Below, piece after piece: positions 11,491 to 22,537 of a stretch of 64,000 nucleotides of DNA; the first letter of the stretch is position 1, and the number at the start of each line of letters is the position of its first letter. A model generated the notes under the pieces. That model ran no database searches and had not been told where the DNA came from. It was given only the letters and a program-made list of their open reading frames with translations. The position numbers were made by a program, and so were the translations under genes. The stretch is from Istiophorus platypterus. Taxonomy: Eukaryota > Chordata > Actinopteri > Istiophoriformes > Istiophoridae. The DNA is taken from the NCBI GenBank assembly GCA_016859345.1, contig CM029129.1, forward strand, positions 13,946,866 through 14,010,865, read 5' to 3'.

Positions 11491-14400
11491 CAGATTCAGG
11501 AGTAAAGATGGTCAAAAGATGGTCACGGTTTTCTCCTTTGTGTCTGTACACAGATGTTCACAAAAGTATTTCTTTTTTCACTGGCCAATGTAGTGGCCGG
11601 TTATATTCTGCCTCTCTAAATGGACACAAAGTATTTAATTCTCACCACTATGTCTCTGTCAGTGGAGCTTTATTCGGCCAAAGCCCACCCAAGAGAAGAA
11701 GCTTTACAAACCGTAAGAAACAACATACCTTCTTGATCTTTTATCTCTCACCTTTGCCCCTCACCTCTGCAGCCTCTTGCCCTGCGGGGCCTATTAGTCA
11801 TCTTGGCTGTGCGAGTGAGGCCATTGGGGATGCTTGGTCTCTGTTCTCCCAGAGCACTGCAGAGAGGGAGACGTAGGTGTGGTGTCAGCAGAATAACAGT
11901 ATATACTGTAGAGAGATGTATAAATAAAGAGATAAATAGCAAGAGCGAGATGAGAGTGAGAATGGATCAAAGGGATTAGGAGGTTTTTGTGTAATAAACA
12001 GGGATGGAGTGTAGTGGTGTGCTGTGTTGTGAAAAACTACTTTTAATAAGGGAAAAAAGTTTAACATGGACTGGAGCACACAGCTGAATTCGCCACCCAT
12101 TCTCTTTCTCACACATAGATGCACATTTGCAGATACACTAGCGCAGAAATTAAATTTTAATTCCGGCCTTGAAGATTAAGATATTATGACTCCAAATACC
12201 TGCATATAGGACACAGGAGGGATATTTCTTCTTTTCAGACATTTTCTATATGTACATTATAGACTCCTGCAGAGATTATATTCCCCACACTCACATGCTT
12301 GCTCAAACCTACTGCAGAAAAATGCATTTGAGAGCTTATTTCATCCTTGGCTGTGCTGGCATTAATGTGAAAATATGAGTGTGGCAGCTGAAGAGGACTG
12401 ATGCTCAGGCCTTATATTGCTGTAGCCTCTGTTGTAGCTGCAGCAGCAGTAAAATTTCAGTAAATAATATAATAGATGGTGTGAACCAGCCATTCTAAGT
12501 GTCAGAGATCAATCACAGGCAGCTATGTGTGCCTTTTTAAGTGTACTTTCCTATCAAAGGGATAGGCAGCCATCTAAACACTTGCATACACCCCTACACA
12601 AAGTCAAGTAAGACACAACAAAACATAATGTAGAACTTTTGATCCCTCTGAAGTCAGAGCAGATGGTGTAGTACTTGAGTAAGATTTTTAGTTGTTTTTA
12701 TGAAGAAAGTATGACACTGGCGTTAGTTTGTTTTCAGTGTAGATTACTTTGGAATGAATGTTTGGATCTATGAATATGGATGCAAAAACATCTTAATCTT
12801 CAGAAATCCATCTTAACATGTAATTTGATTGAGTTCTAATCCCAATTAAGTCTTTTCATTTGAATTGGAAAATTAGTGAATAGGGTGATAGTGTAACAGT
12901 GTCTTTCAATGTAAGTGAATATTTACTATTTAGAATATTTATCCTTTTTTTTTTTTAAACCTTTTTAAAAGATATTTTTACCTAAAGAACTCTAGTGATA
13001 AGTGAGACCTACCTGGGAAAAGGGGAAGCAAAAAATCAACAACAAAAAAAAAACCCACACACACTTTCTTGTGGCTTCAAATGTCAAAATTAAAATAATA
13101 ATTTAACAAACTTGAGAACAACCCTGAATAAGCCCAACCAGACAGTCAGTTGTACCAAATAATTATTATTTCTTGCCATTTTCCAGCTTTTCTTCATACT
13201 TAATCACTGTGGAAATCCCAGAGCCTGCATCCAAGCCATGTGACTGAAAGCTGCTGAGTCTGAAGTCCAGCTCACTCTGGTCTCACAGTAATTTCTCCAT
13301 GTTGTCAAAGCATTGTACTCCCAGATGGTTCAACCGTTTTTTTTGCCTGTATGCCTCCTTCGATTTTATATAACCTCTATTTTTCTGCTCATATTTCCAT
13401 ACCCCTGGGCTTTCCCAACATCAAAATTAACTGTTTTCTTGAATAAACACTCTTTTCACTCCTTTATTTAATCAAAATGATTAATAATCAGCCTGTGTTA
13501 GTTTTGAAGTTAACACTATTTTTAAACATTTTTTCATACATTCTACTCAGTGAGTCCTTTGATTCACTCAGTCCCCAACTGTGACCTTGTAAAAGACTCA
13601 GTGGATGGAAATAAATGAATGAATATTTGAATAAAATGGTGTGTTGCTCATGGCCAGCTGGAGCTACTGCTACAGCTTATCTGTTACTTTCTAGTTGTTG
13701 GGTGAAATGCTTGTAGTTGGAAAATGTCAACTGAAATAATGGAATAAAGAAACTAGCCTTGAGTGGAGTTCATCCAATATGAAAAAGTTTTATAGGACAA
13801 GTTAAGTTGGAGTAAAGAGCTGTAGAGGGTCACATAATGGAGTTACAAGGTTTCTTAACTTACAGCCACACAATATATGCTGCTCAAGACAGCTGAGTCT
13901 CTCGGTAGAGCGGCTGCAGATACACAGGGATCAGAAGATCAATACAGGTCTATCAGATGAACCAGCCAGATGAGCCCAGTGACATTTTATCCGAGGTACA
14001 GATTGAATATCCCTATTCTGTGGAGGTTGAGCAAGCCTTTCTCTCTTCCCCGCACCATTACTGTCTCAGATGCAAATCTTTTTCACTGAATTGTTCTGTC
14101 CTTTCCACTAATTCCTCATCTTCTCTTCATTCTAATCCTCTGTTTACTGCTTTCATTCATCTCTGCTTATTGTCTTTCAATTTTCTTTGTCTTCATTAGT
14201 TAAATTTAAATCTCATTGTATGTGTTTGTCCGTTATCATTTTTCGTGCTTCCTCTTACTACTGACTACATTTTTATTTTGTCTTACTCCTGACCATCCTT
14301 TATATTATCCTTTTCATATCTTAACATATATCTCAAGTAAAACTCTGCCCTCGCATAAAAATAGACAAATGAGGAATATAGTGTCACTCTGCTAAAGAAA

Positions 14401-16060
14401 TGAAAGAGAGGTTGTGTAGTCATGGCAGGTACATGTATTCAAAGTAAATTCCTCTTTTACTCTCTTCATTGCTGAAGAAGCACAGTAACCACTCTACATG
14501 TGTCCCAAAACACATTAAGACATTATAAACAGCAGCAGCGACCAACTCATCATTTCACTTGATTACTTGATTTTTTTTCATCCTTTGCAATCAATAATCT
14601 GGAAGGAAGGAGCACAGAAAAAGAGTAGTCAACTTGTTATGAGAAGAAACTTGACAAATACCCTTAATCAGCTATGACTACTTCCTCTGTCTTAACATCA
14701 ACCATGCCTCTTCAGAAATCAGTTAAAGCTTCTCCCCTGCCAGTGTTATTTGTCTGTGATATGATCAGTTTGAAAATAGTCAGGGGTTTAGATTTATATC
14801 TTTGTTACGAGCATTCATCCCCAACTGCCATTGGAAAACAATGGCATAAAAGGAGGATGTTGATTGTTTTCTGGCACTAGTTCATGCAAAAATGACATTT
14901 AAAACAGGCATCTGGATTTTTTCATTGTCAGTAAAACTGGCCAAAATTGGCTAATTGTCAGCTACTTCCTCTATGCGGCTGTTTGCTTAAGCTTGCTGCA
15001 GGGAGTGATCAAGCCTATAGATAACAGTTATTAGCAGTGTGGTCTCTGTATTCAAATGACAAGTTATACCATTCTTCAAGGTAGCTCATTGCAATGGCTT
15101 CAGTGTTCATCCACTCAGTCACATGAAGTGAACACCAAAGTACTGGATAACCTGCCATTAAGAAAGAGGTCACGGAGGTAAAAGGTACTTTGCACACTCT
15201 AATGTAGAAAAATGGCTCTGGTAGTCAGTTATTATTAAATGTAATTATCTTCCCAAGTTACGTCATGTCTTGGTGTTGCAGTGTTCGTCTCTAGTGTCCA
15301 GAGGGAGTCAGGAACAGACAGGATATTTCAAAGTCATGTTTACTTTCATTCATGTTTGTTTCCTTAGTTTTTAATTTAAAGCTAATATAATCAACATTAG
15401 TCCTTGTTGTCTTGGCAGATTAATGTATTCCATCATTACCTGACAGCAGGCATCGGCTACTAAAGGCCATATGTGCAGTATTAAATCCCTTAATTGGAAT
15501 ACTGTCCTGCTGATAATTTTAGGTTAATGTTTAAATCCAGCCAGAATATTGACACATCAAGGCAGGGACACAAATCGTTATAGTTGAGCGGATTATATTT
15601 ATGACTTTGGCATCATAACTGATCTGACCAAGTGTGTACCACTCTAGGTCAGTTAGTATTTAGATGAAATAATACAGTGTGAAGCACTGAGAGACTAATC
15701 ATTAGCTATCTGTTCTAGTAGCTGCCTGTAATTCTCATTTAGATACTCTACATTATTTATGACTGAAATTGGGACAGTCAACATCACATACAGTAGTGGG
15801 AGGAAAAAAATCTCTCCACTCACCATCTCATTCAAAATTTAGTATCTTCACTTTGCATCATAAATTTAAAAAGTTAAATGTTTTTGATGGCTGCCCATTT
15901 CTATTTTAGTGCAGCAACATTCAGGAATTCATGCTGTTGCGGGGTTTTGCTGGTTCCCCAGAGAAAGTTCCTTAGGACTAACTGTTTTATAAACTGTCAT
16001 CAGTGTGTCATTCAACAAGTGCTCCTTTCTGACTAAATACCTTTTTATGTTGGTGTAAGG
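11491..16060. other. Intron, no exon recognised
   Basis: Mainly AT-rich. A moderately GC-richer stretch at about 11750-11880 and a complex stretch at 13180-13300 have no identifiable features. A short exon-like phrase at 13957-13998 (ATGAACCAGCCAGATGAGCC up to GAG|GTACAG) lacks a pyrimidine tract upstream and is not called. Confidence 0.4.
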
Positions 16061-16069
16061 TGTTGCTGT

Positions 16070-16245
16070 GTGTAGGGTAAATTAACAGCACTTACATAGC
16101 ACCGCCGTTGTTTCTAGTCTTTTCAAAAACTCAAAATACTATACACTACTGCCACATTCACCCATTCACACAGACCCATTCATACAGCACTTTTTTTCTA
16201 TACATACAGTGCTTTCTACATAAGGTCTCTCTCCTGCTTTAGTTG
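16070..16245. repeat. Probable dispersed fish repeat fragment
   Basis: Contains ACAGCACTTACATAGCACCG, CAAAATACTATACACTACTG, CCACATTCACCCATTCACAC and CATTCATACAGCAC. This phrase order resembles a common percomorph repeat that carries TATATAGCAC, CAAAGTGCTTTACACT and CATTCACCCATTCACACAC. Class not determined. Confidence 0.45.
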
Positions 16246-18400
16246 CAATTAGTTGATGTGTGAATGTGGGTACTCAGGTACTTAAAAGAGCTGCCCTCAG
16301 AAAAAACAATATATTTTGCATAGTCTCTGTAGTTATTTTTTTTAGGTTAGTATTAGTCTTTCAGATCACATTAGCCAATGTATCATTAATACCAGACCAA
16401 AGGATGTAGGGGGCATATATTGTGCAAATTAATTGTCAAAATCTGTTTCTTTGTACATTTTTTTGAATCAAACATCAATGAATTCAACTGAAGGATGCTC
16501 TGGAAAGAGTCATGGGAATTTTTTTTCAAAACACACAGTTACTAATAATTAAAAAGACAGAGAGAGAGCTAAATTTTTCTCAAAAATCAGGTAAGAATGG
16601 TAAACAAAAAACTTGGCAGGAAATTCCATCTCGTTATTTTTATTCCAATCTCCATCCACTGTTTGCTCAGAAAAGTTACATCATTTTTGATACAATGCAG
16701 CAAAGTGGAGAGGATGTTCTTATCTATATGTAAGCTACAGCATATCTCACCTAGCACCAAGGGCTGCTATTGTCCATTGATATTCAAGCTCAGCGTGCAT
16801 GTCAGAAGCGCTTTGTCCAACTGCGTGGCACAGGGGAGACCGTGTTTGACGGTGCGTCTTAGAATTTAATTATCTACAGCTGCTTCAGAGCAAATAGAAT
16901 GATCTGTAGGATCAGCAGATGTGACAAAGCTTTTCTTTGGCTGCAAAATACATGAATAAGTACTTCATACATATGCACACTATGCGTGCATATACATCCT
17001 GCACAAATGTACTCACAAAAGTTAAATGAAAAGATAGAAATGAGGACACTTTTGGGGCTGAAGCACATCTAACAATATATGTCTGCTGGCAAAAAAAAAT
17101 ATCCACCCTCTGTCTCTGTAAATGTCAGATACTGATACCCTGAAGGATTTGTGACTGCAGCTTCTATGTTTCCATGAATCACGATTCATAACATAGTAGT
17201 GCTGCAGGCAGCAAGCCCATATTAGCGGGGCAAATGTTCTTCCAGTCTAATTAGTAAGAAGCTCGGGATTGTCCCTCAGTCTCTCTGAGGAGAATGTATC
17301 AAAAACAACAAAATGCCCCTCTGTGGCGCTGGATTAAATACTAAATAAATTAAGTCTGTTGTGATTACTTTTAAACGTTTAAGGGGTTTAAAGAGCTTGA
17401 GATTCTAGCCTCAGGTATAAATATATTGAGGCATATTTTAATTGCTAAATAGAGCGAGGGTTTAGACGTAAGTACTTTGCTTCAAGAGTGAAGTGACATA
17501 TTCTGACTCTCTTTCTTACTGTCTGTGTGTGTGCTGTGTGTTTTGATTGTGCTGTACAATGATTGTGTGCATACAGATTGTATGCCTCGCTCTGGATTCG
17601 AATTACCAGTGCCTTCATCACAAAGATGTGGCGAGGGCTTAGACTGACAAGATTGCAGCTTCTCCTGAAGAATGAAAAGGCAGTCAGTCAGACAGACAGC
17701 TGTGGTGTACCTATACCTACGCCCTCATCCACCTCTGGTTCACATAAAATGAAAGGGGGAACTCATCTTTGTCAAAAAAATGTCATAAACATAATGCAAA
17801 ATGGTCTTGAAACTTCGTAAAAATCCCTCATGTTGATATACATTAATTGACAGTGTTTCCTTGCTAAACATGTCAAGGAAATCTTAGATTATAGTGGACA
17901 TTGCCTGGTCTCAATTTCCCTGAAGCCCAGCAAAGTTCAACATCAGATAGGCAGTGACAGGGACACAGAGCAAAGAGAAGGAGAGAGAATACACATGCAC
18001 AGCAAAAATGAAGGAATATAAGAGAGAGGACCAGAAAAAGAACTAGTGACAGGATGAAAGGCTTGACACTGGATGGTCAGCCTGGCATTGTCTTGGCACC
18101 TCAGAGCATCTGAACTTGTAAGAGCTATTTGTAAGCAGTGTGCTGGCAGCTTAGGAGGGGAGGATTATCAAATGACACTTTTAGCCTCTTAAGCAAGCCA
18201 CAATTGCAGCCAACATGGTCCAAGAGAGCATGAGACAAAGGACTTAGAGCGAGGATGAACATGAGTGCAAGGACTTAGCTAAATGTCAGACAGCTTGTGT
18301 ATTGTAGATGTAACTTTTATGCACAATTGTTTCTGTTGTTTGAGTGGCTGCTTTTCATGTACTCTTTTCTCTGAGCAAAATGGGAATGGGCAAGGGGGCT
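16246..18400. other. Intron, nothing specific recognised
   Basis: AT-rich sequence with no exon, RNA gene or recognisable mobile-element protein. The short overlapping frames around 16512-17106 are composition-driven. Confidence 0.4.
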
Positions 18401-18479
18401 GATGCCATAAAAAGAGCGGCAGGGAGGGAGAACACGAGGAGGAAGAGGAAGGAAGACAGCCACCGGTGGGTAAGCGCTG

Positions 18480-18660
18480 CAGGACGTTTGTAGCTAAGCA
18501 TTTAATCTCCCATGCTTGGAGAATACAAACGATCTTGTAATCGTCCCTGACCTTGACATGAACGGCAAGGTCGCAAGGGAGCGGGGCTATTTTGCATTTC
18601 CCACAGATGCTTTGCCGAGACATGCACAACAATTAGTAAACTGGATAAAAAGGAATCGAG
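18480..18660. promoter_or_regulatory. Candidate regulatory element with opposed nuclear-receptor half-sites
   Basis: A GC-richer, complex stretch. TGACCTTGA at 18548-18556 is the reverse complement of the extended half-site TCAAGGTCA bound by NR5A/ERR-type receptors, and GCAAGGTCG at 18565-18573 faces the other way 8 bp later. An octamer-like TTTTGCAT follows at about 18590. This is a sequence-only inference. Confidence 0.3.
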
Positions 18661-19320
18661 TCTGTCTTACTCCCCTCCTCCTCCGTCCCCTCCTCAGTCT
18701 CTCCTCGGGGCATTTACCTGGCACACCCCCAACCCACAGCTTCCTTTAGCAGATTAATGATGATAAAGGAGTATTCAGTGCTTCCAAATGAGGTCTGACT
18801 GCATTTAGGGCTAAAACTTGAATTATTTTTACAGTCTATTGACAATTCTTAATTAATTGATTGAAGGTCTATGAAATGTCAAATGCAATAAAAAAAAATG
18901 CCCAGCACAAGTTCCTAGATACTAAAGATAATGTCCCCAAACCACTCGTTTTTACACCCAACAGTCCAAAAATCAGGAAAGGTTTGTTTTACAATGATGT
19001 AAAACTGAGAAAAGACATAAAGACCCTAGAAACAGAAAATGTCCGGTGTTTTTTTTTGGGTTTTTTTTGATAATTGAAGTAAACTGTAAAGCAGTTATTA
19101 CAATTTATAGAAAATAATGGTATTGATTGTGTAACTGATGTATGGAGTAGCCATGTCATTATTATCTGTGTATATTATTTGGCAATTTGCCTCTGTTTGC
19201 AAGTACAGATGTTGTGTGTTAGAGAGGGACTCCACATGAATGTATGCTTGCCTGCATCCTGACACCTCAATGTGAGTAGGAGGGAGGGTGCTAGTGTATT
19301 AATGTGTGTTTTCTGTATAC

Positions 19321-19374
19321 TTGTTTGTGTGTGTGTGTGTGTCTGCGTGTGTCTGCCTGTGTCTGCGTGTGTGC
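19321..19374. repeat. Imperfect (GT)n microsatellite
   Basis: A pure GT core followed by variant GTCTGC / GTGTCTGC units. Confidence 0.85.
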
Positions 19375-20790
19375 ATTTTTGTGCCCCTATGCATCAGCCC
19401 TGGAATCACTTTTATGTAATTAAGTGACTTTTGTTCTCTGACAACAGCACATTACCTTTATTATTGAATATGCTGAGAGTTTAGATATGATTATGCTGTA
19501 GGCAAATTCAATTTCTGTTTTCAGCAGTTTGACTGTAAAAGCCTGGACTAAGCTCTTAAGTTAAGCCAGTGTGTTTTTTTTTGCCTTATTCATAGGGATA
19601 AAAGAGCTGACCCCCTCTCAGCAACTCAACTGACTCAACCTCAACAGCATTAACAAAATGGCCACTAAGTCCCTTTCGGATGGGTATCAGTTAGCTTGTA
19701 ATGGTAAAATGGCAAACAGTGTGCCAAGACTGACACTTAATGTTACAAGCAACAACTTTAGTTTTCTTTGTATTGTCTTTTTTTAACTGTTAGAATTATT
19801 TCATTATTATTTCATTTTCACCATTTTATAGTGTTGTTTACCTTTTTACCTTGACATTGAGTCATTTCCTGCTGTGCGGTTTGTTTCTCACAGTGCCTCG
19901 GCCAACAGTCCTCTACTTTATGTTTGCCCTGGTTTTCATTGCAAATAACAGAGCTTTTTAACATCAAAGTTAGAAAAATAAGACCTACTCTATACTTGAT
20001 TTTTATTTATCTATTTTTTTTTTTCTAATTTAAAGAAGAAACTGTGCTAAACCTCTTGTGGGTTAGTTTTGGGGTGAAGATTAACGTTTTACACCAAAAC
20101 TTTTTCAAACATTCTATGAAATTTGTATATTCTGTAACAGCATGGAGAGTTCAGGGGATGAGGAAGGTGAGAACTCTAATAAGTGAATGCGCTAGACTCC
20201 CTATAGCCACAAAAAACAAATCTATGATAGTGACTCTCAAATAGTCTTTAACATAAAGTATAATTTAATTTTGTAAATTTATTTGCATGTAAAATGTATT
20301 GATCTGTACATAAAAAACACTGTTACCTGTGATCTTTTATCAGACTGAAATTGAGTTGAATGTGAGATGCCTACATAGGAGTTGTTCATGTTTGCAAATT
20401 TGGCTGATGGTTTCTTGTGAACATGCGAATAATGTGTAAACTTGGAGAAGGTTTTAATTTCAGTTTTTAGGTCTCCTTTATTACTACTGACATTTGCAAC
20501 TAAAACCTGAAAGGTAGCAAATGCCCTGCTTGTACCTTTTTAAGTATGTAGTTTTCACTGCGATAACCGCAAGCACATGGGCCAGTAAATCAGCCCTTAG
20601 ATCACAACTAGTAAGAGTGGTCCTGGTCAAGCTCATAGAGTCAGGAAAGATCAATCCAAGGTGGAGCATCTGGCTGTATCAGCAGCTTTTTGACTCACTT
20701 TAAGTGCAAATAGATTAAATCAGAGGGAAGAGGCGATGTGTCCTCGGCGTGAGTGGTGATGATGGAGTTGCTGGCATGTGCATTCGTTCA

Positions 20791-20908
20791 TGCATGTGTG
20801 TGTGTGTAGGGCAGGTACTGCCACAGGCAGTGGCTTATGAAGATGGTGAGCTCTGTGTGTGCCTGTGTGTGCGTGGGTGTGTGCGTGGGTGTGTGTGTAT
20901 GTGTGCAT
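20791..20908. repeat. Imperfect (TG)n / TGCG-type minisatellite-like region
   Basis: TG runs at 20793-20807 and 20852-20908 with GTGCGTGGGT units repeated twice. The His/Thr-rich minus-strand frame spanning 20720-21061 derives from this tract. Confidence 0.8.
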
Positions 20909-22243
20909 TTGTGCATTGATTGGGTCTAGGACAGGTAAGGCAGAAGATGTGAGTTCTACTCTGAATGCCCCGACACACTCAGGTATGCATATTTTTGTGT
21001 GTTTGTATATGGATGTGCAGATGTATGTGTGACTGAGGTTGAGAGGTGTTAATAAGGACACCTGGTTGTTTGATTTGTTGGGGTTGTGTTTTTTAAAAAA
21101 AGACTGTCCTTGTTAGCACCATCCTATAACTGCAATCGGGACTGGAGGTGTTTGGCTCGGGTTTACACTTTTTCTATTTCTAGCACATTCTGTGTAAATC
21201 TACTCGTTACTGTGTGGTTATTGATATTTTTCCTTTCTTTATTTTGTACTCTCATAGTTAATGCATTTTTTCTTCCAATCAAGATGAATTTAAGCCTTGT
21301 TTTGATTTTTGGGAAAAAAAGCGGGAGATGCATTGGAAAATATTAATCTTGGATTTGTTGTCAAATATATCAGGTGCTTCTGCAGGATAAAAAAAAAAGT
21401 TCTCCTCACTGGTTCACATGTTTTAAAAATGATGATATAACTCCTTTGGCAAGGACATTCACAATTTTCCTTGATGTGACATAATAGACTAACATTGATA
21501 TACAGCATTTATTTTCTTCCTTCTTGAGGCCCCGAGTGTGCTCACTGCTGCTGCAGAAAAGGTTTTTGTTTGACCAGCACTGATGACTGGCAGGAGAGGG
21601 GGTCAAGGCCCCTGATGACGAGGAGTGCATCATAATAAATGTTTAACTCTTGGCTGATGTGGAGCACTGGAAACCAAACAAAGTTTTAGACACACTGACC
21701 AGCCGATTGGTGACAAAAAGTCACTAGATTTTTGATAGACTCATATGCAGGTCTATGCAGGCATGCTGCATGGAAACAACATTCATTTCTGAGAGAAAGA
21801 TTTCACTGCCGACACCATATGACACTTTGTTTTTTCCGTTTTGGCTTTTAGGAGTGAAGATGGCAGAGGGGGCCCACTGGTTTCTGTTTAGTGAATAGTT
21901 CTATATTTTAATGTTCATTTTGGTTTGGTGCTTTCTGTGTAGAAATATGTTTCTTTCTTCTTCAGATATATCTTACCACTTATTAAACAGTACTTGATGA
22001 GATTAATTCATTTGCAGATAGGGAAAAATCTTCTTGATACTCTTGTCCGTCTTAGCCCAACATTAGGAATCTGTGCTGATGAGCCAGGTATACTTTATTT
22101 ATGCATTGTGCAACTTTAGCTGATGTCTATCTTGTCCCTGTCCTTATTTAAGAGATTCATAAAGACGAGTAAAAAGTGCAAATGGAAAGGAATGTTTCCC
22201 TCCCTCTTACAAGACTGAAATTTACTTTTTTATAAACTTGGCT

Positions 22244-22303
22244 TTTTTAGTCTTGCCCCTTTCCTAAATACAACCCTTTCTCTCACTATTCCAGCCCTTT
22301 CAG
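22244..22303 (+). promoter_or_regulatory. Splice acceptor region with two possible AGs 9 nt apart
   Basis: A run rich in C and T (tttagtcttgcccctttcc, then tctcactattccag) leads to AG at 22293-22294. A second CAG ends at 22303. Both acceptors leave the reading frame in phase 1, so choosing the second would only remove three residues ahead of the FOLN domain. The first is taken as the main acceptor because it follows the longer pyrimidine tract. Confidence 0.6.
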
Positions 22304-22537
22304 TACCAAATGAAGATCCCTGTCGGAGGACCTACTGTGGCCGGGGTCGACAGTGTGTGCTGATGGCAGAAACTGGCCGTGCTGAGTGTGTTTGCCAGGA
22401 AAAATGTCGGCCCTCCTTTGTGCCGGTGTGTGGCTCAGATGGCAGATTTTACGAGAACCACTGTGAGGTTTACCGCACCGCCTGCCTGGAGAGGAGACGG
22501 ATCTATGTGGTGCACAGCAAGGACTGCTTCTTCAAAG
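22295..22537 (+). CDS. fstl4: Internal exon encoding the follistatin (FOLN + Kazal) module of a follistatin-like 4 protein
   Basis: This is the only exon I can support. It is 243 nt, preceded by a pyrimidine-rich tract ending in AG at 22293-22294 and followed by an AAAG|GTACCA donor. The first full codon is at 22297, and both splice phases are 1, so the exon is symmetric. The product has ten cysteines in canonical follistatin-module order: an EGF-like FOLN part (from DPCRRTYCGRGRQC to the CVC motif), then a Kazal core containing VPVCGSDGRFYENHC, TAC and a final KDC before FFKG. From family knowledge, FSTL4 and FSTL5 are secreted proteins with one such module, EF-hands, two Ig domains and a C-terminal propeller-like region. 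Mammalian FSTL4 has been reported to bind and restrain BDNF processing. The RPSFVPVCGSDGRFYENHC stretch resembles FSTL4 (RPSYVPV...) more than FSTL5 (which has KPVCGSDGEF). It could be a paralogue within the FSTL4/5 group. No signal peptide, EF-hand, Ig or UTR exon was found in the window. Confidence 0.9.

Larger units (their letters stand above)
18661..22243. other. Intron with GT-rich microsatellites
   Basis: AT-rich sequence containing two GT-rich tracts, listed separately. No exon is recognised between here and the FSTL4-like exon. Confidence 0.4.
1..22294 (+). other. fstl4: Large upstream intron of the fstl4-like gene (partial)
   Basis: Sequence upstream of the exon acceptor. I looked for a signal-peptide exon or a linker exon ending in phase 1 before GT and recognised none, so the window probably lies wholly inside the intron on this side, which is then at least 22.3 kb. 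An unrecognised short or poorly conserved N-terminal exon cannot be excluded, because the region before the FOLN domain is variable in this family. Repeats and candidate regulatory stretches inside it are listed separately. Confidence 0.65.

Noticed and set aside
13957..13998. Exon-like phrase beginning ATGAACCAGCCAGATGAGCC and ending GAG|GTACAG
   Set aside because: There is no pyrimidine tract before the possible acceptor, and the residues do not match the FSTL4 N-terminal linker.
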